Assembly: GCA_029781095.1 (NCBI GenBank)
Contig: JAKOXM010000281.1
Coordinates: forward strand, 1 to 49,764
Length of the DNA: 49,764 nt
Reading direction: 5' to 3'
From: Bacteroidota bacterium
Lineage (GTDB): Bacteria; Bacteroidota; Bacteroidia; Chitinophagales; Saprospiraceae
Shown: one piece after another, positions 1 to 8,405 of the stretch
How positions within the stretch are numbered: the stretch's first letter is position 1
How the letters are laid out: each line of letters opens with the position of its first letter
Program-made: the position numbers and the translations under genes
The notes under the pieces: generated by a model
Database searches by the model: none
What the model was told of the DNA's origin: nothing
What the model saw: only the letters and a program-made list of their open reading frames with translations

Positions 1-33
1 TAAACAGGTAATGTGCGGTCAAAAGTCTGGAAC

Positions 34-459
34 CTACAAAATTAAGATTCGCCGGGAAGATTCACCCGTTAATTCAATCTGAATTTTTGCCGAATCTTCC
101 GGCAACAGCGGTTCTGCCAGTTGCGGCCATTCTATCACGCAGTACCACGGATCGTACAGTAGGTCTTCAATGCCGATATCCAGCGCTTCCTGCACCGACC
201 GCAGGCGGTACAGGTCCAGGTGGTGAAACAAGGCGCCGGAGCCATCAGGTAACGTAAAACCATACTGATTAACGAGGGAAAATGTCGGACTGGCAGTAGT
301 GCCCCGGACGCCGAGGTAGCGGCAAAAAGCGTTTACGAAAGTCGTTTTACCGGCGCCCATTTCGCCGTACAAGGCGATTTTGCGCCGGCCGGCCAGTGCT
401 TCCACGACCTGCGGTATGCAGGCCTCGAGCTCGGAAAGGGAATGAATCAGTAGTTCCAA
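34..459 (-). CDS. tsaE: tRNA threonylcarbamoyladenosine biosynthesis ATPase TsaE
   Basis: TsaE is the small cytoplasmic ATPase that works with TsaB and TsaD to make the t6A37 modification of ANN-decoding tRNAs. The Walker A motif GEMGAGKT lies at residues 32-39, followed by the family signatures SPTFSLVNQY, HHLDLYR and IEWP. The reading frame stays open far upstream, antisense to murF. TsaE proteins are about 140-155 residues, so I place the start at the TTG at 459 (141 aa, LELLIHSL...). An ATG at 549 would add 30 residues unlike the family. It is divergent from murF-alr, with about 200 bp between them. The family is certain; the start is not. Confidence 0.88.
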   Translation of the reverse strand: MELLIHSLSELEACIPQVVEALAGRRKIALYGEMGAGKTTFVNAFCRYLGVRGTTASPTFSLVNQYGFTLPDGSGALFHHLDLYRLRSVQEALDIGIEDLLYDPWYCVIEWPQLAEPLLPEDSAKIQIELTGESSRRILIL

Positions 460-660
460 GGAAGTGCGACTTGAATTGATGCACGGACAGTTATTTTTCT
501 GACGGGACTTACATGATTTGCATGGATATATGCTCAAACCTGAAATCATTCTGTAAATCCTGTCTGCAAAACGCCTGAAACGCCTGTCCGCAAGGTTCTT
601 GATCTGCAAAAATAGAATGATCGTGTTGTTTTCTGCAGAAAACCCGGAATTTCGCAGCGT

Positions 661-3141
661 ATGAAATACCCGATTGTTGATGTCCGGCAAATACTCGCGG
701 CCACGTGGCTGCAACAGGTCGACCTGTCGGCAGAAATAGAATATCTTTTGCTCGACAGCAGACAGATCACTGCACCTGTCGTATCTCTTTTTTTTGCGCT
801 GACCGGCAAACGCCACGACGGCCACCGGTACATTGCCGACGCCTATAAGGCCGGTGTGCGCCAATTCGTTGTAAGCCAGGATGTTGCTGTGGAAACCCTG
901 CCGGAAGCCAATGTACTGAAAGTTGCCGACACCCTCGATGCGCTGCAATTGCTGGCTGCGCATCACAGGGCGCAATTCAGTCTGCCTGTGGTGGGCATCA
1001 CGGGCAGCAATGGCAAGACGGTGGTAAAGGAATGGCTCTATCAGTTGCTTGCTCCGGATTTTAACATCGTGCGCAGTCCGAAAAGTTACAACTCCCAGGT
1101 TGGCGTGCCGCTTTCGGTATGGCAGATACGCACCGAACACACCTTGGGCCTTTTTGAAGCGGGCATTTCCCAACCGGGCGAAATGGAACGGCTCGCTCGC
1201 ATCATCCGGCCCTCGATCGGACTTTTTACAAATATCGGCCCTGCACACCGCGAAGGATTTGCTTCTAAAATGGAAAAGGTGCAGGAAAAGATGCGTCTGT
1301 TCGATGAGGCAAGGACGCTTGTTTTTTGTGCCGACCACGAACCGGTTCGGCAGGCAGCCCGGGCATGGCAGAGCGAAAGACCGGCCCGACGCGGTTTTTC
1401 GTGGTCGAAAGAAGGAAATCCTGCTGATTTTCAAGTGACTGGTATTCAAATTGATACAGCCGGGTATTCAAAAATGACGGGCTGTTTTGAATCTTCAAAA
1501 GTTGAAATTACGATCCCGTTTACAGATTCTGCATCTATTGAAAATGCGATACATTGCTGGGTTATTATGTACCTGCTGAATATTCCGCAGGAGCAGATCA
1601 CAGCACGGATGCAGCGGCTCTACCCGGTGGAAATGCGCCTCGAACTCAAGGCGGGCATACAGCGTTGCACCCTGATCAACGACTTTTACAACAACGACCT
1701 GGCTTCTTTGCGTATCGCGCTGCAATTTGCCTACCAGCAGGCGCGCGCGGGAAGGCTAACGGTGATACTTTCCGATATCCTGCAGAGCGGACAGGATAAA
1801 AGCGACCTGTATGCCAGGGTAGCGGCCCTGATACTGGAAAAAAAGGCTTCGCGCCTGATCGGGATCGGTGCCGATATTCCGGAAATTATGGAGAAACTCC
1901 CTTCCGGTTTCGATGCTGTATTTTACGCTGACACAGACGCGTTTTTGAAAAATCTTGCGCAACACGAGTTTCTTGACGAGATCATTTTGATCAAGGGCGC
2001 GCGTCCCTTCGAATTCGAACGCATTGCCCGGCGCCTCGAACAAAAAGCCCATAAAACCGTACTGGAGGTGAACCTCACGGCATTGGTACACAACCTCAAC
2101 GTATACAACCGGCTTCTGCAGCCCGGCACCAAAATGCTTGCGATGGTGAAAGCATCGGGCTACGGTACCGGCTCGGCGGAAGTGGCGAAACTGCTCGAAT
2201 TCCACAAAGTCGACTACCTGGGAGTGGCTTATGCGGACGAAGGCATTGAACTGCGGCAGGCGGGTGTGAACCTGCCGATTCTCGTGCTCAACCCCGAGCC
2301 CTCGGGCCTTGACGCCATGTACCGTCACCGGCTGGAGCCCGAGATTTACAGTTTGCCTCTGCTCGACGAACTTATCCATTTTGCAGGCAAGGAAAAAAGG
2401 CTTGCCATCCACCTGAAACTGGATACAGGCATGCATCGACTTGGCTTTGAAGCAAATGATATTCAGCCACTTATGGAAAAAATGGAAGCATTTCCCAATA
2501 TAGAAGTGCGATCGGTTTTTTCCCACCTTTCGGCCAGCGACGCTTCGCAACACGACGCATTCACACACCGCCAGGCCGCGGCATTTTCCGGAATGTACAG
2601 TGAAATCCGGTCCGCACTCGGGTATGCGCCCTTGCGCCACATCGTCAATACCGGCGGGATCGCCCGGTTCCCGGAATATCATTTCGAGATGGTACGACTT
2701 GGCATAGGGCTATACGGTATCGATTCAAGCGGTCTGCAGGATCAACTCCGCGTAGTCAATGTGTTAAAGGCGACGGTGAGCCAGGTCAAAAACGTTGATC
2801 GCGGCGAAACGGTGGGCTATAACCGAAACGGTCTCGTGACAAGTCCGTCCCGGATTGCGACGATCAGCATCGGTTATGCCGACGGATTCCTGCGGCTGGC
2901 AAGCGGCGGGCGCTACCATGTATTTGTACGCGGCCACCGCGTGCCCACTATCGGCAACGTGTGTATGGATATGACCATGATAGACGTGACGAACATACCT
3001 GCAGTACGCGAAGGCGACGAAGTAGTTATTTTTGGTGACAATCCGCCCGTACAGGAACTCGCCGACTGTCTGCAAACCATTCCTTATGAAGTGTTTACGA
3101 ATATTTCGGAGCGGGTAAAAAGGGTGTACTGGCAAGAGTAG
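661..3141 (+). CDS. murF-alr: Bifunctional UDP-MurNAc-tripeptide:D-Ala-D-Ala ligase / alanine racemase
   Basis: This single 826-residue protein joins two steps of peptidoglycan precursor synthesis. The N-terminal MurF half (about 1-455) adds D-Ala-D-Ala to UDP-MurNAc-tripeptide and carries the ATP-binding motif GITGSNGKT at 112-120. The C-terminal half (about 463-826) is a fold-type III PLP alanine racemase. Its PLP lysine is K497 in MVKASGYG, the second catalytic tyrosine is probably Y720 in VGYNRNG, and ISIGYADG follows. The ligase uses D-Ala-D-Ala, made from the D-alanine the racemase supplies. The same fusion is widespread in Bacteroidota, so it marks lineage rather than novelty. The ATG at 661 gives a normal MurF N terminus. 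Confidence 0.97.
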   Translation: MKYPIVDVRQILAATWLQQVDLSAEIEYLLLDSRQITAPVVSLFFALTGKRHDGHRYIADAYKAGVRQFVVSQDVAVETLPEANVLKVADTLDALQLLAAHHRAQFSLPVVGITGSNGKTVVKEWLYQLLAPDFNIVRSPKSYNSQVGVPLSVWQIRTEHTLGLFEAGISQPGEMERLARIIRPSIGLFTNIGPAHREGFASKMEKVQEKMRLFDEARTLVFCADHEPVRQAARAWQSERPARRGFSWSKEGNPADFQVTGIQIDTAGYSKMTGCFESSKVEITIPFTDSASIENAIHCWVIMYLLNIPQEQITARMQRLYPVEMRLELKAGIQRCTLINDFYNNDLASLRIALQFAYQQARAGRLTVILSDILQSGQDKSDLYARVAALILEKKASRLIGIGADIPEIMEKLPSGFDAVFYADTDAFLKNLAQHEFLDEIILIKGARPFEFERIARRLEQKAHKTVLEVNLTALVHNLNVYNRLLQPGTKMLAMVKASGYGTGSAEVAKLLEFHKVDYLGVAYADEGIELRQAGVNLPILVLNPEPSGLDAMYRHRLEPEIYSLPLLDELIHFAGKEKRLAIHLKLDTGMHRLGFEANDIQPLMEKMEAFPNIEVRSVFSHLSASDASQHDAFTHRQAAAFSGMYSEIRSALGYAPLRHIVNTGGIARFPEYHFEMVRLGIGLYGIDSSGLQDQLRVVNVLKATVSQVKNVDRGETVGYNRNGLVTSPSRIATISIGYADGFLRLASGGRYHVFVRGHRVPTIGNVCMDMTMIDVTNIPAVREGDEVVIFGDNPPVQELADCLQTIPYEVFTNISERVKRVYWQE

Positions 3142-3217
3142 GCGGCGGCAGGAAAGGGCTTCTAGCCCGTACTTTGTACAGGCGGCGAATCCTGTTTTTA
3201 GTTTGTGGAATTAAATT

Positions 3218-3225
3218 TACCTTTG
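3218..3225 (+). promoter_or_regulatory. Bacteroidota -7 promoter box for the CAT tRNA
   Basis: Exact match TACCTTTG to the TAnnTTTG box read by the primary sigma factor of Bacteroidota, 38 bp before the tRNA. A TTTG lies upstream at 3202-3205, but the 12-bp spacing is shorter than usual for a -33 element. Confidence 0.6.
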
Positions 3226-3263
3226 CGGCGTTTCACGGCAAACGAAAATATTTACTGTGAAAA

Positions 3264-3337
3264 GGGCCCGTAGCTCAGGTGGTTAGAGCAGCTGACTCAT
3301 AATCAGACGGTCGCGGGTTCAATTCCTGCCGGGCCCA
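3264..3337 (+). tRNA. tRNA with CAT anticodon (elongator Met or lysidine-modified Ile2)
   Basis: A 74-nt cloverleaf. The acceptor stem GGGCCCG pairs with CGGGCCC and is followed by discriminator A. The D arm contains AGCTCAGGTGGTTAGAGC. The anticodon arm is CTGA-CTCATAA-TCAG, giving anticodon CAT, and the T arm is GCGGGTTCAATTCCTGC. CCA is not encoded. The lack of an initiator-type acceptor mismatch rules out tRNA-fMet. The anticodon stem-loop GACTCATAATC resembles tRNA-Ile2, whose C34 becomes lysidine, but an elongator tRNA-Met cannot be excluded by eye. Confidence 0.93.
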
Positions 3338-3376
3338 CACTTGAAACAGGAGAAACCGGAATTTCTCCCAAACTAC

Positions 3377-3416
3377 GAAGCCGCTTCCCCTGAAAGGAAA
3401 GCGGCTTCGCCTTTAT
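3377..3416 (+). terminator. Rho-independent terminator after the CAT tRNA
   Basis: A 10-bp stem, GAAGCCGCTT with AAGCGGCTTC, closes a short loop and is followed by GCCTTTATT. It lies 40 bp after the tRNA and just before the convergent DUF3108 gene. Confidence 0.65.
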
Positions 3417-3436
3417 TAAAAGTGTTTTTGCGGGCA

Positions 3437-4285
3437 TTAATTCACTTTTGCCTTGAAATCATACTTCAGCCCGCCGTATTCCTTGATCACCATTTTTACG
3501 GAGCCGACCGAAACGGGTGTCTCGATCATCAGGGGGATGCGGTTCTCGTCGTCTGATACCCATACACTCATCTTGGCTTCATCCTTGAATACGTTGCCTG
3601 CGATGACATCGGGCTGAAACTTCATGGTTCTGTACTTGCCCATTCCATACACCTTCTTTTTGGCTTCTTTCCCGGCGTAGGTCATTTTCAGAGGAAATTC
3701 TTCCTTGTCCATAAAAATCCGGAACGGAACGCTGTAGCCTTCCTGCTGGTTGGAAAAATCCTGATTGCGCAGCTGGTAAAGGCTGGAAAGCACGTCATGG
3801 ACACAATCGGTAACCGTATGTTCGGTTTTCGTCTCTTCCTCACCGCGTTTTTTGGAGCGCCAAACGGTCATTTTTCGGTCGCGCTGGTTGAAGGAAATCT
3901 TTTCAAAAATATGGTAATCGCCCTCGCTTACGTTGCGCTCGGAGTAGTTTGGCAGCAACGTGTTTTTATCCACCCACGAATTGTATTCATCCCGAACGGT
4001 ATAAAACCATTCATAGGAGCTATAGGTGGTACCGATCGCCTGGTAGTGGTATTGCGTGCCTTCATCGAACACCTTGAAGGTAACTTCCCCCGCCGGTATC
4101 CATACGAAATTCAGGTTGTAATAGATTTTATAAACAATCTTCTCCCCGTTCTGGAAAGTATTGTTTGTCGTGGCACAGGGTTCCGGACCAATTGTGTCGG
4201 TGGCCGGAGTTTGTAACACACCCGGTGTGGTGAATGCCATCAGGAAAAGTCCGAGTATCAGGATCATTGGTTTATTCGTCGTCAT
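3437..4285 (-). CDS. Exported DUF3108 domain protein
   Basis: The 282-residue product starts with a hydrophobic export signal (about 6-24). A DUF3108 domain follows, seen in the GEKIVYKIYYNLN stretch, AGEVTFKVFD and the C-terminal VGSVKMVIKEYGG. The family is an uncharacterised periplasmic/outer-membrane beta-rich protein of Gram-negative bacteria. The chosen ATG at 4285 gives a sensible signal peptide; the reading frame is open upstream to 4333. The gene overlaps the end of the flippase-like gene by 14 nt, suggesting translational coupling and a shared envelope role. The exact function is unknown. Confidence 0.85.
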   Translation of the reverse strand: MTTNKPMILILGLFLMAFTTPGVLQTPATDTIGPEPCATTNNTFQNGEKIVYKIYYNLNFVWIPAGEVTFKVFDEGTQYHYQAIGTTYSSYEWFYTVRDEYNSWVDKNTLLPNYSERNVSEGDYHIFEKISFNQRDRKMTVWRSKKRGEEETKTEHTVTDCVHDVLSSLYQLRNQDFSNQQEGYSVPFRIFMDKEEFPLKMTYAGKEAKKKVYGMGKYRTMKFQPDVIAGNVFKDEAKMSVWVSDDENRIPLMIETPVSVGSVKMVIKEYGGLKYDFKAKVN

Positions 4286-5300
4286 ATCCGAGCGTTTTGG
4301 TGATATTGACGTGAAAAAGAGAAAAAGTACCAATTAACGCGGGCAAAATCAGGTTTATTATCCATAGTACAAAGGTGGTAGCCAGAATGCTGACATCGTT
4401 GGAGCAGTATGACGACCATACAAACAAAGCCAGATTTCCCCGCACAAACAGTCCCGCAATCGCAGGTAAAGGCACGATGGTTTGTAGCAAAAAAATAGTT
4501 GCAATACCTGCAAAACCGACCAAAATGCCCGTTTTTATGCCAAAAAACTGCAATAACAGGAAATACTGGGTCGAATATATGGCGTATCGCAATGCCGACC
4601 AGGCCAAAACCTCTGCCAGATCCCGCCGGCTGAAACTGTCCAGTATCGTCAGTCGTTTATGCCACGACGACCATTTTTCCGGCAAGGGGATGCTTCTGAC
4701 AAGCGGTATAATTAAACGTATGTTAAAATAGAAATAGAAGGACCCGGATAGCACGACACATGCCAGTGCGAATGCCTGAAACCGGATGCTTTGGTCCCAG
4801 CCGGAGAAATGGCCCGCAAACCATATACCGCCGAGAATGCCTCCGGACAACAAAACGAGATATTGCCCCGCGCTTCCAACGACATTGGCGACAAATGCCG
4901 CCCAATGATTTTCAGGTTTGATAAACAAAAGCCTGCCACCGTATTCTCCGAGCCGATTAGGGGTAAACAAGGCAAAACTCGTCCCTGCGAGTATGGCTTT
5001 CATTGCCTGCCAACGGGTTATCGTTTCGGCGCGAAGGATAAACGGTCTCCATTTTTCCACTTCCAGCATCCAGTTGAAAGGGATGAGCAGACAGGCCATG
5101 AACAGCCACCACCCGTCGGCTTGCATCGATTGGGTCATAAATGCGGCGAGGATGCCGGACAGGTCACTTCTGTTCTGCAATTCGTAATACAGAACAAGGC
5201 CCGGCAAAATTGTTACCGACACCCGAAACAGGTTGTTGATCAGCCACCCGGGTAGCAATGCTTTTCCCGATGTCAAGGCGCGTGTCCGCAGATTTGGCAT
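4272..5300 (-). CDS. Flippase-like (LPG synthase transmembrane region family) membrane protein
   Basis: A 342-residue polytopic membrane protein with about seven to eight predicted helices. The signature TPNRLGEYGGR at 113-123 belongs to the lysylphosphatidylglycerol synthase transmembrane / AglD-like flippase family, and the cytoplasmic aminoacyl-transferase domain of MprF is absent. Members are thought to move lipids or lipid-linked sugars across the inner membrane; the substrate here is unknown. It is first in a two-gene unit with the DUF3108 protein, and a TAnnTTTG box lies 20 bp before the start. Confidence 0.83.
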   Translation of the reverse strand: MPNLRTRALTSGKALLPGWLINNLFRVSVTILPGLVLYYELQNRSDLSGILAAFMTQSMQADGWWLFMACLLIPFNWMLEVEKWRPFILRAETITRWQAMKAILAGTSFALFTPNRLGEYGGRLLFIKPENHWAAFVANVVGSAGQYLVLLSGGILGGIWFAGHFSGWDQSIRFQAFALACVVLSGSFYFYFNIRLIIPLVRSIPLPEKWSSWHKRLTILDSFSRRDLAEVLAWSALRYAIYSTQYFLLLQFFGIKTGILVGFAGIATIFLLQTIVPLPAIAGLFVRGNLALFVWSSYCSNDVSILATTFVLWIINLILPALIGTFSLFHVNITKTLGYDDE

Positions 5301-5319
5301 GTTTTATCGAATGCTGCTA

Positions 5320-5327
5320 CAAATGTA
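5320..5327 (-). promoter_or_regulatory. Bacteroidota -7 promoter box for the flippase-DUF3108 pair
   Basis: Minus-strand TACATTTG, an exact TAnnTTTG match, 20 bp upstream of the ATG at 5300. This implies a very short leader. Confidence 0.6.
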
Positions 5328-5350
5328 AGGCGAGGTGGCGACGAAGCACA

Positions 5351-5390
5351 TAAATAAAAATGGGCAACCCTCCCGAAGGAGAATTGCCCA
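5351..5390 (-). terminator. Rho-independent terminator of the OmpA gene
   Basis: On the minus strand TGGGCAA and TTGCCCA pair around an inner CTCC/GGAG stem, then TTTTTATTTATG follows. It lies 25 bp beyond the OmpA stop codon. Confidence 0.75.
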
Positions 5391-5415
5391 CTGTATATCA
5401 GGCGTCGGCTGTGAA

Positions 5416-6891
5416 TTAATAGCCTGCGTCTTTGTTGCCTTTAAATTTGCCACCTTTTCCGGCTTCCGGACCTTCGGGGCGGGCCATTTCCGTTTCGCCT
5501 TTGGCTACGCGGAATTCCACGCGACGGTTGGCGGCGCTCGGGCCGTTCACAGGGATGAGGGCGTTGCCTTCGCCGGCCCAGTTCAGAATAAGGCGGTCGC
5601 GGGCGATGCCGTGTTGTGAAACCAGGAAGTCGATGGCTGCTTTTGCGCGGTTGTAGGAAAGTACGTTGTTGTAGCCTTCCGAACCACGGCGGTCAGTGTT
5701 GCCGATAGCCACTACTTTCAGGCTCGGGTTTTGCTTCAACACCGTGGCCACCTGGTACAGTTGCTCGTACTCGCTGTAGCGAATGTCGTAGCGGTTGTCG
5801 CCGAAATTGACATTGGGGAAGAACCAGTTGCCTTCGTACTCAGGGAATTTGATTTTCGCAATTTCGTCTTTTACGATGCGGTTCACCTGTTCTTCCGTGG
5901 TGTACTTGGGCAGGCCCTGTGCTACGCCCATGGCGTCAACAGAGTATCCCGGAGGAGAGAAAGGCTCTTTGTCTTTGTAGTCCGGTACTTTGTCGCCGTC
6001 GCTGTCGAGCGTTACACCTTTGGTGTCGACGCGTGCGCCGACAGGGCTGTTGTCTTCTTCGTCGATTGCGTCGATGATGCCGTCGCCGTCGGTATCGGTC
6101 GGGTCGTACACCGGACGTGCTTCCAGTGCCGAAATGGCATCGCTTACCATGCTCATGGGGTTAGCCCAGTAGAGCGGCTCCGATTTTTTCAGACCGTTTT
6201 TGTCGCTTCCGCCGAGGTTGAAGTTCAGCGAAAGGTGCGGGAAATGCAGGATGTCGCGATAGCTGGTCACCTTGCCATCTACGTTCTGGTCGCTGTCGAG
6301 CAAGTCCGCTCTTTTTCCGAATACGGAATATACGGTATGTTCCAGCGAGATGTTGAAACGCGGATTGATGCGGTAGGAGATACCGATGCCCATTTCCATT
6401 TGCGCATTGGTGCTGGATTTCAATTCTCCTGTTTTGCTGCCGTCAGATTGCGTAATGTTATCGAACTTGGTCTTGTAGTTGTCAAGACCCAAACCCACAA
6501 ATCCGTTTACGAGGAGTTTGCGAACGGGCTTGTTGAAGCGGAAGTTGTTCAGAGCGACGACGAGTTGACCGCCACCGGAAAGCCACGTATTTTCAGACGT
6601 TTGCAAGGAAGCCTGAGAGCCCTGCTCGTTTTTGGCTTTCAGAAACTCGCCGTGAAAACGAACAGAAAAGATATGGTCGAGCGATTTGCGCAGGTGCAAG
6701 CCTCCACCAAAGCCGGGGAATTTGGAATCAACGTCGCCCGCAACAAAGGGCAAGCCCAGGTTCACACCCAATTCCCACTGATCGGCGGGAGAAAACGAAC
6801 GGTAAGTACCCGTGGGTGCGGTTTCCTGTGCACTGAGTGCAAAGGATACAAGAGCAAATAGAACAGCGAAAGTTAATTTTCGAACCGTCAT
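5416..6891 (-). CDS. OmpA-family outer-membrane protein with thrombospondin type 3 repeats
   Basis: The 491-residue protein has a signal peptide (MTVRKLTFAV..., cleaved near SAQ at 20-22) and an N-terminal beta-barrel domain of about 240 residues. Calcium-binding type 3 repeats follow around 260-320 (DTDGDGIIDAID and DSDGDKVPDYKD), then a C-terminal OmpA peptidoglycan-binding domain (about 370-475, with NTDRRGSEGYN and NRRVEFRVA). It probably links the outer membrane to the cell wall. The start at 6891 is chosen because it gives a clean signal peptide; the open frame extends to 6987. It is monocistronic, with its own terminator. Confidence 0.93.
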   Translation of the reverse strand: MTVRKLTFAVLFALVSFALSAQETAPTGTYRSFSPADQWELGVNLGLPFVAGDVDSKFPGFGGGLHLRKSLDHIFSVRFHGEFLKAKNEQGSQASLQTSENTWLSGGGQLVVALNNFRFNKPVRKLLVNGFVGLGLDNYKTKFDNITQSDGSKTGELKSSTNAQMEMGIGISYRINPRFNISLEHTVYSVFGKRADLLDSDQNVDGKVTSYRDILHFPHLSLNFNLGGSDKNGLKKSEPLYWANPMSMVSDAISALEARPVYDPTDTDGDGIIDAIDEEDNSPVGARVDTKGVTLDSDGDKVPDYKDKEPFSPPGYSVDAMGVAQGLPKYTTEEQVNRIVKDEIAKIKFPEYEGNWFFPNVNFGDNRYDIRYSEYEQLYQVATVLKQNPSLKVVAIGNTDRRGSEGYNNVLSYNRAKAAIDFLVSQHGIARDRLILNWAGEGNALIPVNGPSAANRRVEFRVAKGETEMARPEGPEAGKGGKFKGNKDAGY

Positions 6892-7023
6892 AGGGTCACT
6901 GCTTTTAAAATGAATGAAGATGTTAACAGTTTTGCAATTAATTAGTGAAAAAGAGCATGCTCCCGAAGGGTCATAATTCCCCGTCAAGAGCGCAGTTTAT
7001 CACAAGTTTTTGAAAGAGAAGCC

Positions 7024-8259
7024 TCAGGCTCCTAATTTTCTCAGGGCCAAAGATAGGGCGTTGGATGAAATTTTATTTGGTATCGGGTTTATTTTTACAA
7101 TATCTTCCAAAGCGCGGCGTATTGTGGTGGAGGTATCGCTGAATATTGCGCGGTCAGTCATAATGGCTTCGGGCTGCATCAGGTAGGCAAAAACCCGCGC
7201 CATGCCGCAGTTTGCCATAAAGTCCGGGATGACGGCAGTGTGTTCATCCATGTATTTTGCGGTAGGGCCGAAAAAGACGCCGTCGTCCACAAAAGGCACA
7301 TTGGCGCCGCAGGCGACGACCTCAATTCCGCCGCTCAACAAAGCATCGACCTGCGAACGGGTGACGAGTTTGGAAGCAGCCCCGGGAATAAAGATATCGG
7401 CTCCCGACTGCCATATTTTTTGGTCGATCTCTTCGAAAGGCAGTATATCGTCGGCATCCAGTTTGTTCCCTTTTTTGGAATTAAAGAGGTGTTTTACCCG
7501 TTCCAGGGAAAGGCCCCCGGGCGCCAGGATGCCCCCCGCGCGGTCGATGATGCCGATAATTTTTACGCCTTCCTTTGCAAGATAGCAAGCCGCTGCCGAC
7601 GCGACATTGCCCCAGCCCTGAATGATCGCCGTTTTGCCGGCCGGGGAACTTTGGTGGTAAAGACTGTAAAAATGCCGTACCGATTCAGCTACGCCATAAC
7701 CGGTGATCAAGTCGGCGACGGCGTGTTTCACAACCCCGCCTTCCGGAACGTATTCGGGATCCTCCACTATCTTGGTGCAGCCGTAACGCAGCTGTCCGAT
7801 AATGCTAATATGTTGGCCTTCAGTCGGTTGTAGGTGGCCTTTGACAATCCCTTCCTGCGGATGCCACAGGCCCAGATCTTCGGTGATCGGGACCACGTCT
7901 TTGAGCTCGTCTACGTTCAGATCACCGCCTGTGCCGTAATAATTTTTTAGAAGCGGCAGCACTGCGCGGTACCATCGTTGCAGCACCTCCTGGCGTTTGG
8001 GATGGTTGGGGTCGAAGTTGATGCCGCTTTTGGCTCCGCCGATGGCCGGACCGCATACGCTGAATTTGATCTCCATCACCTTGGCAAGGGATGTAACTTC
8101 TTCACGTGTAAGGCCCGCCCGCATCCGGGTGCCACCGCCTGCTGCGCCGCCGCGCAGTGAGTTGATCACAATCCAGCCTTCCGCGCCGGTTTCGGCATCA
8201 TGCCATTCAAAAACGATTTCCGGAGTTTTCGCTTTGTAGCGTTCTAACAGTTCTTCCAT
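7024..8259 (-). CDS. Glu/Leu/Phe/Val dehydrogenase family protein
   Basis: A 411-residue NAD(P)-dependent amino-acid dehydrogenase that interconverts an amino acid with its 2-oxo acid plus ammonia. The glycine-rich GGAAGGGTRM at 37-46, catalytic-type lysines in the IKFSVCGPAIGGAKSGI stretch (K65, K77), the GGDLNVDE stretch and the Rossmann motif GWGNVAS near 215-221 are all present. Whether it prefers glutamate or leucine cannot be read from sequence. The start at 8259 is supported by a -7 promoter box at 8297-8304, inside the longer open frame. It is divergent from the arginase-like gene. Confidence 0.9.
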   Translation of the reverse strand: MEELLERYKAKTPEIVFEWHDAETGAEGWIVINSLRGGAAGGGTRMRAGLTREEVTSLAKVMEIKFSVCGPAIGGAKSGINFDPNHPKRQEVLQRWYRAVLPLLKNYYGTGGDLNVDELKDVVPITEDLGLWHPQEGIVKGHLQPTEGQHISIIGQLRYGCTKIVEDPEYVPEGGVVKHAVADLITGYGVAESVRHFYSLYHQSSPAGKTAIIQGWGNVASAAACYLAKEGVKIIGIIDRAGGILAPGGLSLERVKHLFNSKKGNKLDADDILPFEEIDQKIWQSGADIFIPGAASKLVTRSQVDALLSGGIEVVACGANVPFVDDGVFFGPTAKYMDEHTAVIPDFMANCGMARVFAYLMQPEAIMTDRAIFSDTSTTIRRALEDIVKINPIPNKISSNALSLALRKLGA

Positions 8260-8296
8260 GTAATGTGGTGGTCTGAAAATATTTGGTTTGGCGGCA

Positions 8297-8304
8297 CAAA
8301 AGTA
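8297..8304 (-). promoter_or_regulatory. Bacteroidota -7 box for the amino-acid dehydrogenase
   Basis: Minus-strand TACTTTTG, an exact TAnnTTTG match, 37 bp before the ATG at 8259. It lies 40 bp from the opposite box at 8344-8351. Confidence 0.6.
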
Positions 8305-8343
8305 GAGAAAAAGCATTCTGCTCAGTCGGGAAATAAAACTCTT

Positions 8344-8351
8344 TACTTTTG
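8344..8351 (+). promoter_or_regulatory. Bacteroidota -7 box for the arginase-like gene
   Basis: Plus-strand TACTTTTG, an exact TAnnTTTG match, 54 bp before the ATG at 8406. It overlaps a possible TTG start at 8349, which argues against that start. Confidence 0.6.
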
Positions 8352-8405
8352 GCGCATCTTACTCATGGCGATACCCATCCGAACATCGCGGCGAACCAAT
8401 CTTCT

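Noticed and set aside
460-1449. Long open extension of the tsaE frame antisense to murF
   Set aside because: TsaE is about 140 residues. The extension has no domain and covers a well-supported gene on the other strand.
661-3141. MurF-Alr fusion as a novelty
   Set aside because: This fusion is widely found in Bacteroidota and is not new.
5731-6861. Long plus-strand frame opposite the OmpA gene
   Set aside because: It is an antisense shadow of a recognised OmpA protein; its translation has no signal, domain or normal composition.
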